Source of the DNA: Brachypodium distachyon
Lineage: Eukaryota; Streptophyta; Magnoliopsida; Poales; Poaceae
Reading direction: 5' to 3'
NCBI RefSeq assembly: GCF_000005505.3
Contig: NC_016131.3
Coordinates: 30,371,001-30,435,000 of the forward strand
Length of the DNA stretch: 64,000 nt
Shown here: piece by piece, positions 44,341 through 56,300 of the stretch
How positions within the stretch are numbered: the stretch's first letter is position 1
Layout: each line of letters starts with the position of its first letter
Translations under genes and position numbers: made by a program
Notes under the pieces: generated by a model
Told to the model about the DNA's origin: nothing
The model's database searches: none
What the model saw: the letters and a program-made list of their open reading frames with translations, nothing else

Positions 44341-47300
44341 TGGTTTTCTTCATAATGCTAGACCCTTCAGGTATGACCCTTCTAGACATGTGTTCCATAG
44401 CTTTCTCTCTCAGAATATTGAAGACTCTAGGGTCCAGCAGCTTCAGCACATTGAAGCATGCTCCCAGGGGCATACATTTAGACAGTGCCTCTTGATCACC
44501 ATAAGCACACATCGCTGCAACCAAGGATCATTAAAAAGATAGTCTTAGATTAATGGGTTTGGCTGGAAGAGAAATTCTTACAATTCCCTAAAAAGAATTA
44601 TAACAATACAGCTCGAATACTTACTGATGAGAGGGACTTGGAGTTCATTCAGGATGTAGTGGAACAGTAGCGAAGTGCCCGCCGTCATCTTACCAAGATG
44701 AACTTCCGCTAGTACCAAATCAAGCTCCTCATCATCAGCAACCCCCCCTATTAAAGGAATCTAGGGCATTTTCTGCAGTTTTGAATGGCAGAACTATGCA
44801 GCACTAAAAAGTTAGACTCGGATATTTGGAGAGTAAAAACATGAAATGTTGATGTTACTAGCATAAAGTGCAAAATTGACCATCTAAGGACAACAAGGCT
44901 ACATGATATCAGTGCTTTTCCTAATTGACCTCTCAATCCAATACACTGGCAATCTAATAGCGTTTGGAAGGTTGACCCAGTAACCTTCAGCCAAGGTATC
45001 CCTACATCCCATTATGAACTGCATCTGCTGCCTTTCTTTAAACTTTAAAGTTCATGTAATATATTCCACATATACATGAAATATAAACTAATAGTGCTTG
45101 GAAAGGTGACAAAGTAATACTACTATATATGCAACATCATCTGCTTTCTTTCAATTTAAGCATGTAATATACCCCACCAGAAATGATTCATGATTATGGT
45201 TGCACAATCTATATATTTTCTTAAGAAAAACATCTCACCGAGCTTCACGTGATGAGAAGTGCCCTATATCGATACATGCAAGCTATCCAGCCATTAGTTA
45301 ACAGTCCAGGTCAAGATGGGGAAATAAGATAAAACTTCCCTACAAACAACCATACACCCAAACTTCCTGCCAAACAACTATACACCCAAACTTCCCACCA
45401 AGCAGCTGTAAACAGGCAGTATGGATATATCACATATGCAAAATTCAATCCTGTACTCCTGCTTGAACAGATTACAGGTCATCGAATAGTGCCATTCATA
45501 GCATCCCCCTGTATAGCACATATCTGGTGTACATTAAATTAAAAGGCAGAGGGGCTGAGTTCCTCCTCTTACTCAATAGAGCACAGCCATTAAAATAGTT
45601 CGATGAATATGTTTTAATGAAACTTCAAGAAATATGTGCCAGTTGCATACTAAGTAAAATGCTCCTCTGTGAACAGTTCAAGCTTAATTAAACTCTGCCC
45701 AACTTAAGCACACAACAATGTAACTATTAGTAAGCACAATTGACATTTCTAGAAAGTTTTTACAGGAGTAACTAGCAACGGATTAGTATAGTGTATAAAA
45801 TCCTCCATTTCTGAAAAAGAATTTGAATACATTGAGAGCATACCATTCTAGATGTCCTAAATTGGATTTTGACCGCTCACAGATGCAAATCTTGGATACA
45901 AGGAAAACAAATGAGTGTAAACAAAAAAAGGGGGACATACTGTTCTCAGAAAAAGAAGGGAGTGCTCAATTCGCAACAGAGATTTATCCAGAAATAGAAG
46001 AAAGAAAAGACAGAACCAAAGGAATATGAAGTATAACATGAATAGTGGATATTGCTTTTTTGCAACTTTCCTATTGAATCACTACTATAGTTTATAGTTT
46101 CTGTAGTCAATCAACAACCATAGCAGATCCAGATGATACCCCTATGATCTTTCATTGTCCCTCTAAAACATCTCCTTTTTTGCAAATGAAAGGGAAATAG
46201 ATTAGAAGATGGAGATCCTTAGAAATCGAAATGCACCTTTGAAGTTAAACTGGGCAAGCGTCTTGGAGAGGATCGACAGGGACAACGGATCGTGATCAAG
46301 AACTAAAATTGAAGGATCTCCCATCACAGGTCAGTCAGACCCTGTGAGGAGCAAAGGAAGGATTTGGAGTGAGACCTCACTATGGGGAAAAGATAGGCAT
46401 TGCAAATGAAGTTAGAGGAGGACAAGAATTTAAGCAGTAGAGTCCATCTCATTTTCAGATGCAAAGCTGACTCTTTCTTTTTGACTGAAAGCTGACTTTT
46501 TATTTGGACTGATCAACACAGAAGGAGAACGAGATATAGTGACTTGAGAAATACAAGCAAACCTCATCAATATTTTGTCCTCTTGTGCTTTTACTCCTGC
46601 CAATCAAAAAGATATATAATATAGTATTCTAGACAAAAAACTAAAAGATATAATAGGATGTGTGAACCCTTATCAATTATCATCATGACTTTGTGTAATC
46701 TGTTCTCTCTGGTCATGCATTTCTCACACCCTTTGATATGACTCAACCTGCATTCGAACAGTCTATGTATCTTTGATTCTTACTGCCTCTTTTGCTTTGG
46801 TTTTTGTTGTCAAAATTGACATACGAAGCAGACAATTTGGCTGGAAGATCTGAGGACTTAGGTCAGCGACCAGAGAGCTGTGATGATATTAATTGCAACT
46901 GGAAATCCCATTTGCGATGTTCTTGGGTATATGTCTGCACAAGGGCGTGGAAAGCATGAGGGGGTCAAACAATAGTGTCCATGAAATTAAAACTGGCCAT
47001 TTATATAACGAAATCTGCTTATCCATAAAAACAGCACCGGCACAATTTACCACATTATTCCAAATCTTCAATTTTATTAAACAACTATATCTTGTTTGGT
47101 ACATAAGCATTTAATAATACAACAAGAAATGATCACTCTAGCCGCAATTGCATCACTATATTAATGCCACAACAGACGCTCCCTCTAGCCGCAGTTGCAT
47201 CACCGTGTTTGTCTGCTTGCTTTTTACTATGCAGGAAACCGACCGAAGGATCTATCTACACAGAAGTTTACCAACAAAGAGATGAGATATGATGCTAATT

Positions 47301-48640
47301 TCTATAATGAAAAGGTAGAAAACTAATTTCTTCAAGAGGAAGACACAACAATGCTATTAATCACTCCCAGAGAGATGCCATCACCTACATCTCCACCGAA
47401 CGCCCACTACTGGGAGCATACATTGCAGATAGAACACAGCCTTTTATATTAGTTTGACATGGAAGAAAGCTTGAAGTGCATCCACCAAGTTAGAAAGGGA
47501 AAAATTAGGCCAGGTACCAATTATAAGTTTGTAACTGCATGCAATTTACTGTGCCAAGCTGGCAACCATAACAATGACATTTTTTTCAGTTTAACTAAAT
47601 GTATCTTTACTGAAGAACTAAAGTAATGGTTCCAGTTAGCACAAGCTCGGCTATTCCTGATGGACGCATATCCATGTCCAAGTCAGGATATCGAAACAAC
47701 TGATGGACCTAAACGCATACAGACAGCCCAGAAGTCTGTGTGTTTATCCGCAAGGGGGATTAAGATTTTGTCACAAGTTACTACCCTCCTTGCATAGCCA
47801 ATATGTTGCAACTTTCTATGTGCATATTATTACTTTGGTTCCTAGCTATTCCCGGAGCATTGAGAAAAAGAAGGGTATGATAGTGGAGTAGGAGTAGCAA
47901 TGAATAGTAAGTAAGTATCTGATCACTTTCAGAACTTGTTAGTTGTCTGGACCAGTTTGCAATACTGTATACACATGAAGTTAAAAAAAATCCGGGGAAG
48001 CTGGGGCACCAAAAATCCCCAAAGCCAGACGAAATTCCCTTCGAATCTAACCCTGGAAGGGCCAATCGATGCCAGGTTTTCTTCGAATAGCTCGCTAGCA
48101 ACTGGCGCAATCGATCGAGCGCGAACACACGAACTGGAATCTGGAAAAAACACGTGCTAGTATCAAATTCGCCGAGCAACAATCGAAGTATACACAGCCT
48201 AGCTAGAAATTTGAACCAACCCAAACCAAACCAAGCGAATTAATAAACCGTGGTCCGTAGACGCTGGTAGCGCAGAGCATGCACTGCGGAATGGCGTGGG
48301 CACTGGGAAAAGGTGGAACGGCCGGCGCCCGAGCGCCGCCGGTTGGCACTGACCGCCGGGGCGCAGGCAGATGATGGGCTTAACAACCACCGAGAATGGG
48401 CTCCAATTTCTGGGCCTTCTACATTTCGTTGTTCTACTCCGTATTATACTATCCAAAAGAAATTATACTCAGTTTTTATATATGAAAATATACCGTGGGG
48501 GCCTCCCTGTTATTTCCCGGTAAAATTAAAATTAATAATTCCTTGTACTAGTTCAGCCATTGTAAAAGTGTTTATAACGAGGCAAGTGATGCCTAGAGCC
48601 GGCCGGTGCAGAGATGGTTCACGAACTCCAAGCTGTATGA

Positions 48641-48813
48641 GGCCCTGTTTGTTTGGACTTCTGTTTCAACTTTCGGTGCTTATAGCAATTTCAAAAGCAC
48701 TTCTCATGTTTACGTGCGGAGGTGCTTCTCAGCTTCATGTGTAAACGGGAAAAGTGCTTTTGAAATTGTTAGAAGCACCAAAAGCTGAAACAGAAACCCA
48801 AACAATCAGGACC
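48641..48813. mobile_element. Palindromic MITE between the duplicated segments
   Basis: About 173 bp beginning GGCCCTGTTTGTTTGG and ending CCAAACAATCAGGACC. The inner parts TTCTGTTTCAACTTTCGGTG and CACCAAAAGCTGAAACAGAA are near-perfect reverse complements, so the whole can fold into a hairpin. No clear target duplication was found, so the superfamily is open (hAT or PIF/Harbinger by the ends). Confidence 0.65.
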
Positions 48814-49263
48814 TGGTTCTGTTGTTAGCGATTCTGCTCAGCAAGGCAAGTGGAGTAATGAAAATATTTCCATCTAAAACAGATTTCTACTAATAGGAGT
48901 ATTCCTGTGCATAGGTAACATCAGCCATATCTCTTGCAATAAATGAATGCTACAGGACATCCACAACAATAAACAGTCGTTCTACTAGCCATAATTGCAT
49001 CACTATGTAGTGTAGTGTCGCAATAGACAAACTCTCTAGCCACAGTTGCATCACCGTTAGAACCTCGTACACCCAATAATACGGAAAGAGGTCCTTAATT
49101 TAATACCAGCCAGCGATTAAATGATCTCTTTTATTCTGTTTTCCTTTCATATGCTCTGGCTATTTTGTCACTGGAACGGTGATGGTCCCTCTGGGACTCT
49201 CACAAGTAACATTTGTTTGGGAGCTTGGTGGTTTATTGGATTTTGTTTTCAATTACTTACTTA

Positions 49264-49371
49264 CTCCGTCCAACAAAAGATGTCTCAATTTTGACTAAAT
49301 TTGAATGCAGTTATACACAACTGCATTCAAATTTAGTCAAAGTTGAGACATTCATCGTTAGACGGAAGAAG
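49264..49371. mobile_element. Stowaway MITE
   Basis: A 108-bp near-perfect palindrome with ends CTCCGTCCAACAAAAGATG and CATCGTTAGACGGAAGAAG between TA dinucleotides, just left of the start of copy B. Confidence 0.8.
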
Positions 49372-49532
49372 TATTACCTTTCAAAGGTTTGATAACTTTG
49401 GAATTACTCGGTAGGGGAATATTTCAAGGATCACTTTTTGACGACACTGCGAGGAAGCGTCGACTGCTGTTGTTCTTTCACCACATATGCTTGTTAGAAA
49501 AAAAAATAACAGCCGAAGGAGCACATCACAAC

Positions 49533-49646
49533 GGACATGGATCCCCTAACTTAAAGTCAGTGACTTTACCGTCACAGACAGGTGGGGCCGGGTCCACATG
49601 TCAGTGGCTGTAAAGTCACTAACTTTAAGTCAGAGGATCCCTCTCC
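49533..49646. mobile_element. Mutator-type MITE with 9-bp target duplication
   Basis: A 114-bp element flanked on both sides by the 9-mer CATCACAAC (49524-49532 and 49647-49655). The ends GGACATGGATCCCCTAACTT and AAGTCAGAGGATCCCTCTCC are inverted repeats. Copy A has a single related site (CATCACAAATTCACAAC), so this is an insertion into copy B. A 9-bp duplication points to the Mutator superfamily. Confidence 0.78.
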
Positions 49647-50252
49647 CATCACAACATGTTGACGTTGTCTGTGATAACCTACTGACATCATGGTCATTAG
49701 CTCGTCTCCAACATATATGTTTCTTCTCTTGGTTTTCTAGATTTTGTCGAATCTCAGTGCTCTAAATTTAACATCCAGCCATCTTTTTGAAACAGAAAAT
49801 CCAGCCTTTTTTATTTTCAAGTTACCCATGTATTTTATGTTCATAACGCACGAACTCAAAATTGCACTGACGTTTCACTAAAAATTCGCACCACCAAAGG
49901 GTGAAAAATTTAGGCTCTATAGCGTGCAAGTTTAAGGTCGCCAAGGTTTTCAAAAGAAAAGTTAGGAACCGAGAACTAGCAAAAATCCTAGTTTTTCCCC
50001 GGAACGGTAGCGTGTGAAGTATCTCCGTTACGTCCGTAAACTACATGGAACTGACATAGCTACAGAATTAAGGATAATATTGTGTCACATAAGAAGATAA
50101 TATGTCAACGTTTGGAAACAAAGTAGCTGAATAACCTTAACCAATGTCACAAAGCACTGGACATGTCTGCATATAACATGTGCAGTCATTCCTTAATATA
50201 CCGGCGTTTTTTCCTCCGCAAAGAGTCTTATCACATTACCAGTCTTATTGTA

Positions 50253-50343
50253 CTCCCTCCGTCCCAAAATAAACGTTCCAAAATAAGTGATGTGGATTTA
50301 TAACTTATACAAATCCGCGTTACGTATTTTGGGACGGAGGGAA
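50253..50343. mobile_element. Stowaway MITE, private to copy B
   Basis: A 91-bp element with ends CTCCCTCCGTCCCAAAATAA and TATTTTGGGACGGAGGGAA between TA dinucleotides. Copy A reads TTATTGTACTACCAG at the empty site (near 41430). It lies just beyond the stop codon of response-regulator copy B. Confidence 0.9.
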
Positions 50344-50388
50344 TACTACCAGTTACCTCCCTTCCTGATTTAGAAACTCATGGCATAG

Positions 50389-53300
50389 TCATCTATCATC
50401 TGAGGACTCCAGGTCCAGATCATCTGCCGGAGCATCTCCCATGGCGGATTCCTGAACCACTCCAGCGGCGGATTCTTGAACCATCAGCACCGGAGCATCT
50501 CCAACAACGGATCCTTGAACCATCGGTATCAGAGCATCTCCAACGGTGGATTCTTGAACCATCGTTGCATCAACCAGGCCTGCCGACTGAAGCGCATGGT
50601 TCCATGCATTCTCTACCTGGAGCAGATCATCTGCCAGAGCATCTCCTAAGGCGGATTCCTGAACCACTCCAACGGTAGATTCTTGAAGCACCGGGGCATC
50701 TCCAACAGCGGATTCTTGAACCATCGGCATCAGAGCATCTCCAATGGTGGATTCTTGAGCCATTGTTGCATTGTCCAGGCTATCCGATTGAAGCGCATGG
50801 TTCCATACATCCTCTACCTGGAGCAGATCATCTGGCCCAAGGGCTTGCTGCTCTTGTCCTTCCAGCTGGCTCCTCCAAAATGTCTCCAGTTCGCTGCCAC
50901 AAAGAGGATCAGATGCAGACGGCATCTTTTCTGCAGTTGAGTAGTTGTTTCCTGTGCCATCAAGCAGCCCATTGCTCACTACATCCACCACATCATGAGC
51001 GCATGTGGCTGCAGTGTACACCTCGTTCACATTATCTTCCTGCAGAGTAAAGCTCTCCATGTTGCCATTGTTGCCTGCAGCTTCAGTATAGCCGTTCCCA
51101 TTCAGTTGAGGAAGTAGACTTGTTACAGGTGTGCCAAAACCCATCTGTCCAGCAGCATATGGGGTTATATTTTCAATGCCTACATATTTGGTAATAGGTT
51201 TGCTCGGCATGGGCAGGAACTCCTGTTTGTATGGCATGAAAAACCTTGTTGGCTGGTACCTATCGCACACAGACTTCTTCAAAACCTTGTTGGCTGGTAC
51301 CTATCGCACACAGACTTCTTCCGGTCCTGCAGGCTCTTACTGTACCTATCCCACACAGATGAGCGTGCCTTAGTATTGGAAACTTCGGGCTTCACTGAAC
51401 TTTTCTCCACTTGTGCCCTGATAGCTGGGGCAGCTCCGGGTGTGACCTTCATCTGGGTGGTTGTTCGATGATTATTGGATTTAGTACGGGTTGCACTGCA
51501 TGCAGATGTAATCAGATCGGCTACTAATTTCATGTTTGCATCCTGATGCTCATCCTGTTCTTGCTTTAACTTCTGCCGGTATTTCTGCATCACATTACAT
51601 TACAGAACATTCAGGACAGCCATGATATAGAAAGTAAAACTAACACAGAAATTTTTGTAGCACTTTAGCATAACGATGATATAATTGTTTAAACTTGAAA
51701 CACGGCCATATAAGTAGCTGCTGCGATATTCCGTAAGCACATGGTTTTATATTAGAAGCACATCACCACATCAGTAAGCCTCCAGTCTAACAGGTGAAGG
51801 AGATAATTCCAATAAAGTGATACACTATTAGAGTATTAGTTTAAAAAAATCTCAAGAAATTCCCAGACACATAGAAAAAATATCGTAATCCATCGAGTTG
51901 ATAAGCTGGGTTCTGATAATGCCTCAGATAGTTGGATTATTCAGGACTTAGGACAACTTGCTAACATGTCAAATGCCTTTTCCTGTTTCCAATTGCGAAT
52001 TGGTGATTTTTCTCTTTCTGTGACAAATTCTACTCCTGAAGTTGCATGTATTAGAAATTTCACATCTGATCATCTAGAGCCTGTAACAAAACTTAACCTC
52101 CACGTCATGCGAATACAGCAAATACTGACTCAAGCATGACACATCCATGAATGACAAGGCTATAAAATAGCCTTAACCATTATCTTTAGCATGCAAGTTC
52201 GTTGCTAGCTGTTTCAACTGTTACACAGGTGTCAATTAGAAATTCCAATATTAAGTAAAGTTTTATGCGGGTCAGCTCTCAGTTAAGGAACATCAATGGT
52301 TCCTATTTGTTCCTCGACAGTGCGCACATAGTTCTAACATAAAAGCAGTTTCGTAAACTCGGGCAATTTGTTACCACAGAGAATGAACCAATTGATTGGA
52401 TACTCAAATACATATATATGATATAATATATTAACCCAAAAAACTAAAAGCTCCAACGATAAACAGTAAGAAGTTTTTATTTCTTTCTTTCTCACTAGTA
52501 TCAAAAAAGTCATAATTGACTACTTTGCTGTTGCCTTTATGTGCATGTTGTTTCTTTTCCTTTTGGTCTATTTCCATCTATTAGTGAACGCATGAGTTTA
52601 TAAAAAAGGACTCTTTTGCATCAAAGATCAATTTTGTTTTGTTACTTACTTTGCGCGGCAGCCAGTGCAACTCAGAGTCGCAGATACCCGTTTGATAATA
52701 TATTTGCCAAACCAAAACCCCGAATCCGTGTCGGACTCCGAGTGTTATTTGCCGTATCCGAATAAACTTGTCGAATAAGACACCTCACCGATTCAGATAT
52801 CGACAGTGTCTTTTATTTGAGTAGCACTGGCTGCTGGTACATAATGTGGCAAGTTTGAATTGGTGGCAAGGTGGTAAGGCAGCGGTTGCATATAGCTGCA
52901 ACTTTGGAATCGGTGCGATTATGGGGATCAATTGATGACCACCAGGAGGAGATCTATTACCATTAGCTGGTTCTGCTATATCAGTTTAGGCAAAAAGAAG
53001 CCACATACTTTATGTTTGGTTCATTACATGTATATATGCAAGTAAGGTAAGTTGGTAGCTTCCATCAAAATCAATTATCTGTCTGGTTCATTACATGCAT
53101 ATGTAAGGCAAGTAGCTAATCTCCATCTAAAAATTATACGTGCAGGCAATGAGGGAGAGGGATGATCAGGCTCTCTGTTACCTTTTTCTAAACATTGTGT
53201 TACGACATAAGTATGAATGTGATCACTGGCGGAGCCACCGCCCGACGACCCCTGGCAGCTGCCCAGGCTCACCGGAAATTTTTCTGCTAATCACTGCATT

Positions 53301-56300
53301 AATATGAAAGCTAGGAGATGTTTTTTGTTAAGCAAAATACTACTCCCTCTGATCCTAAATTCTTGTCTCAAATTTGTCCAAATATGAATGTATCTACTCT
53401 TAAAAGGCGTCTAAATACATGTAATATTTCGACAACAATTTAGGATCGGAGGGAGTAGTTTGCATATGTTTTGCCCAGGCTCATGGAGAAGGCTGACTTC
53501 GCCACTGAATATGATCGTATATTTAAACATTGTGTCACCTACTTCTGTATGAAAAGACTAGTTAACAAAAATGCATGTACCAATGTACCATAGTTGTACT
53601 TGTACACTGCAACTATTAGAAACATTAACCTATAAGGATATTTTTTAATTGATGAAACCTTTGTTGTAATTAATAAATCAATCACCCACCTGGAGATGGG
53701 TTGCTATTTGCTGTGAGGTCACACCCTTCACATCCATATGCCAAAGAATCCTCCCAGGCGTAGCAGCTGTTAGCCCAAAAACCCACTAAAAGGTCATGTT
53801 TTCAGATGTTAAACATAAGAAATGACTAATTTATGTCAAGTGCAGATAGCCTTACACTCCCCAAGACTTTTCACAGCCTGCAAGAACTTCTCCTGGAGCT
53901 GAGTACTCCATGTGATCTGACCCAGCTTCTTTGAATATTCATCTGGTTCCCACACACCTGGTTCTTCATCCTCTTATGTCAGACCCATATACATCGAAAC
54001 CTTCTGTCAACATTTTTAGTAGAAGAATAATCAGTGTACCTTTGGTTTTCTTTAGAATGCTTGACCCTTCAGGTTTGACCCTTCTACACCTGTGTTCCAT
54101 AGCTTTCTCCACCAGAATATTGAAGGTTGGAGGGTCCAGCGGTTTCAGCACATTGAAGCATGCTCCTAGGGTCATACATTTAGACAGTGCCTCTTCATCA
54201 CCATAAGCACACATTGCTACAACGAAGGATCATTGAAAAGATAGTCTTAGATTAATGTGCTTGGATAGAAGAGAAATTCTTACAGTTCCCAAAAAGACCA
54301 TATAACAATACAGCTCTGAATATGAATACTTACTGATCAGAGGGACTTGGAGTTCATTCAGGATGTAGTGGAACAGTACCGAAGTGCCCACTGTCATATT
54401 ACCAAGATGAACTTCTGCTAGTACCAAATCAAGCTCCTCATCTTCAGCAACCCCACTTTTAAAGGAATCTAGGGCATTTCCAGCTGTTTGAAATGGCAGA
54501 ACTATGCAGCAGTAAAAGTTAGACTCGGATATTTGGAGAGTAAAAACATGTTATCATGTTGAAAATGTGGATATTACTAGCATAAACTGCACTTGTACTA
54601 TTGCAAAAGGTGACCATCTTCTAAGGCAACAATAGCTACATGATATCGGTGCTATTCCTAATTGACCTTTTAATCCAACACACTGGCAATCTAATAGTGC
54701 TTGGAAAGTTGACCCAGTAACCATCAGCCAAGATATCCATATATCCCATTAGCCTTTATTTAAATTTAAAGTTCATGTAATATATTTCACATATACATGA
54801 AATATAATCTAATAGTGCTTGGAAGGGTGACACGGTAATACTATGGATATATGGAACAGCATCTGCTTTCTTTCTATTTAAGCATGTCATATACCCCCAC
54901 CAGAAATGCTTGATGATTATGGTTGTACGATCTATATATTTTCTTGCGAAAAACATAGCTCACCAAGCTTCACATGATGAGAAGCGCTCTATATCTATAC
55001 ATGCAAGTCATCCAGCCGTAGTTAACGGTCCAGGTAAAGATGGGGAAATAATATAAAACTTCCCTACAAACGACCATACACCCAAACTTTCCGCCAAACA
55101 GGCTAAACAGCCATACACCAAAACTTCGCACCAAACAGCTGTAAACAGGCAGTATGGATATATGAAATATCCAAAATTCAATCATGTACTCCAGTTTGAA
55201 CAGAATGCGTCACTGGATAGTGTCATTCATAGCATCCTCCTGAATAGCACATATCGGGTTTCCATTGAATTGAAAGGCAGAGGATCTGAGTTCCTCCTCT
55301 TACTCAATAGAACACAGCCTTTAAAATAGTTCCATGAATATGTTTTAATGAAACTTTGAGAAAGTGTGCCAATTGCATACGTACTAAGTAAAATGCTCCT
55401 CTGTGAACAGTTCAAGCTTATTAAACTCTGCCCAACTTAAGCACACAACAATGTAACTATTAATAAGCACAATTGATATTTCTAGAAAGTTTCTATAGGA
55501 TTAACTAGCAACGGATTAGTGTAGTGTATAAAATCCTCCATTTCGGAAAAAAAAATGAATTGATTGAGAGCATACCATTCTAGATGTCCTAAATTGGATT
55601 TTGACCACTCACAGAAGCAATTCTTGGATACAAGGAAAATAGTTCAGTGTAAAGAAAAGGGGATACACTGTTCTAAGCAAAAGAAGAGAGTGCTCAATTC
55701 ACAACAGAGATTTATCCAGGAATAGAAGAATATGAAGTATAACATGAATAGTGGATATTGATTTGTTGCAGTTGACAACTGACATCCAATGTCCATAGGT
55801 AAGAAATTGGTAGTCTATCACTTGAAATTTGAGGTAGTAATATCTTGTGTCCTTGTTCACCCTAGCTATCTAATTTCCTATTGAAACACTATTATAGTTT
55901 ATAGTTTCTGTAGTCAATCCAGTGGCGGATCCAGATTTGATACTATGTGGGTGCAGTGGATGCAAATAACACTAATTATTCAATTTATAGACCTAAAAAC
56001 TCAAGAAACTCAAACAATTGTAAAAGATTATCAAAATTTTGTGGGTGCAGCTGCACCCACAAGTCATAACGTGGATCCGCCACTGAGTCAATCAACAACC
56101 GTAGCAGATCCAGATGATACCCCTATGATCTTTCATTGTCCCTCTAAAACACTTCCTTTTTTGCAAATGAAAAGGAAATAGATTACAAGATGGAGATCCT
56201 TAGAAATCGAAATGCACCTTTGAAGTTAAACTTGGTAAGTGTCTTGGAGATGGTCGACAGGGACAACGGATCATGATCAAGAACTAAAATTGAAGGATTT

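Larger units (their letters stand above)
41462..46324 (-). pseudogene. B-type response-regulator-like gene, copy A: frameshifted and lacking the GARP domain
   Basis: Exons recognised: 46324-46237 (MGDPSILVLDHDPLSL, start of a receiver fold), 44793-44625 (second part of the receiver), from 44514 down (CAYGDQEALSKCMPLGACF, end of the receiver), and 42442-41462 (C-terminal region, 326 residues, ending WTWSPQMIDDYAMSF). Compared with copy B, exon 2 has one extra G in a run of seven, which shifts the frame to TGA in the receiver. The two exons encoding the GARP/MYB DNA-binding domain are missing. Copy B shows ~452 bp (53591-54042) where copy A joins directly at about 44340. The C-terminal exon is still open and starts in the correct phase after GCAG. 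It is best read as a decayed paralogue, although a truncated product from the last exon cannot be excluded. A Tourist MITE sits upstream of exon 6. Confidence 0.78.
40070..48417. repeat. Tandem segmental duplication, copy A
   Basis: This ~8.3-kb segment aligns along its length with 49391-57418 in the same orientation. Landmarks shared at both ends are GGAATTACT...GGGAA..TATTTCAAGGA at the left and GATGATGGGCTTAACAACCA with CTCCAATTTCTGGGC at the right. It carries response-regulator copy A. By eye the identity is about 85 to 90 percent, so the duplication is old, with many indels and private insertions. Confidence 0.85.

Noticed and set aside
45857..46039. Possible extra exon of response-regulator copy A (peptide ending ASVSGQNPI)
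   Set aside because: The stretch is similar in copy B (near 55600), but exon 1 and exon 2 join in phase without it, and the frame does not continue in copy B.
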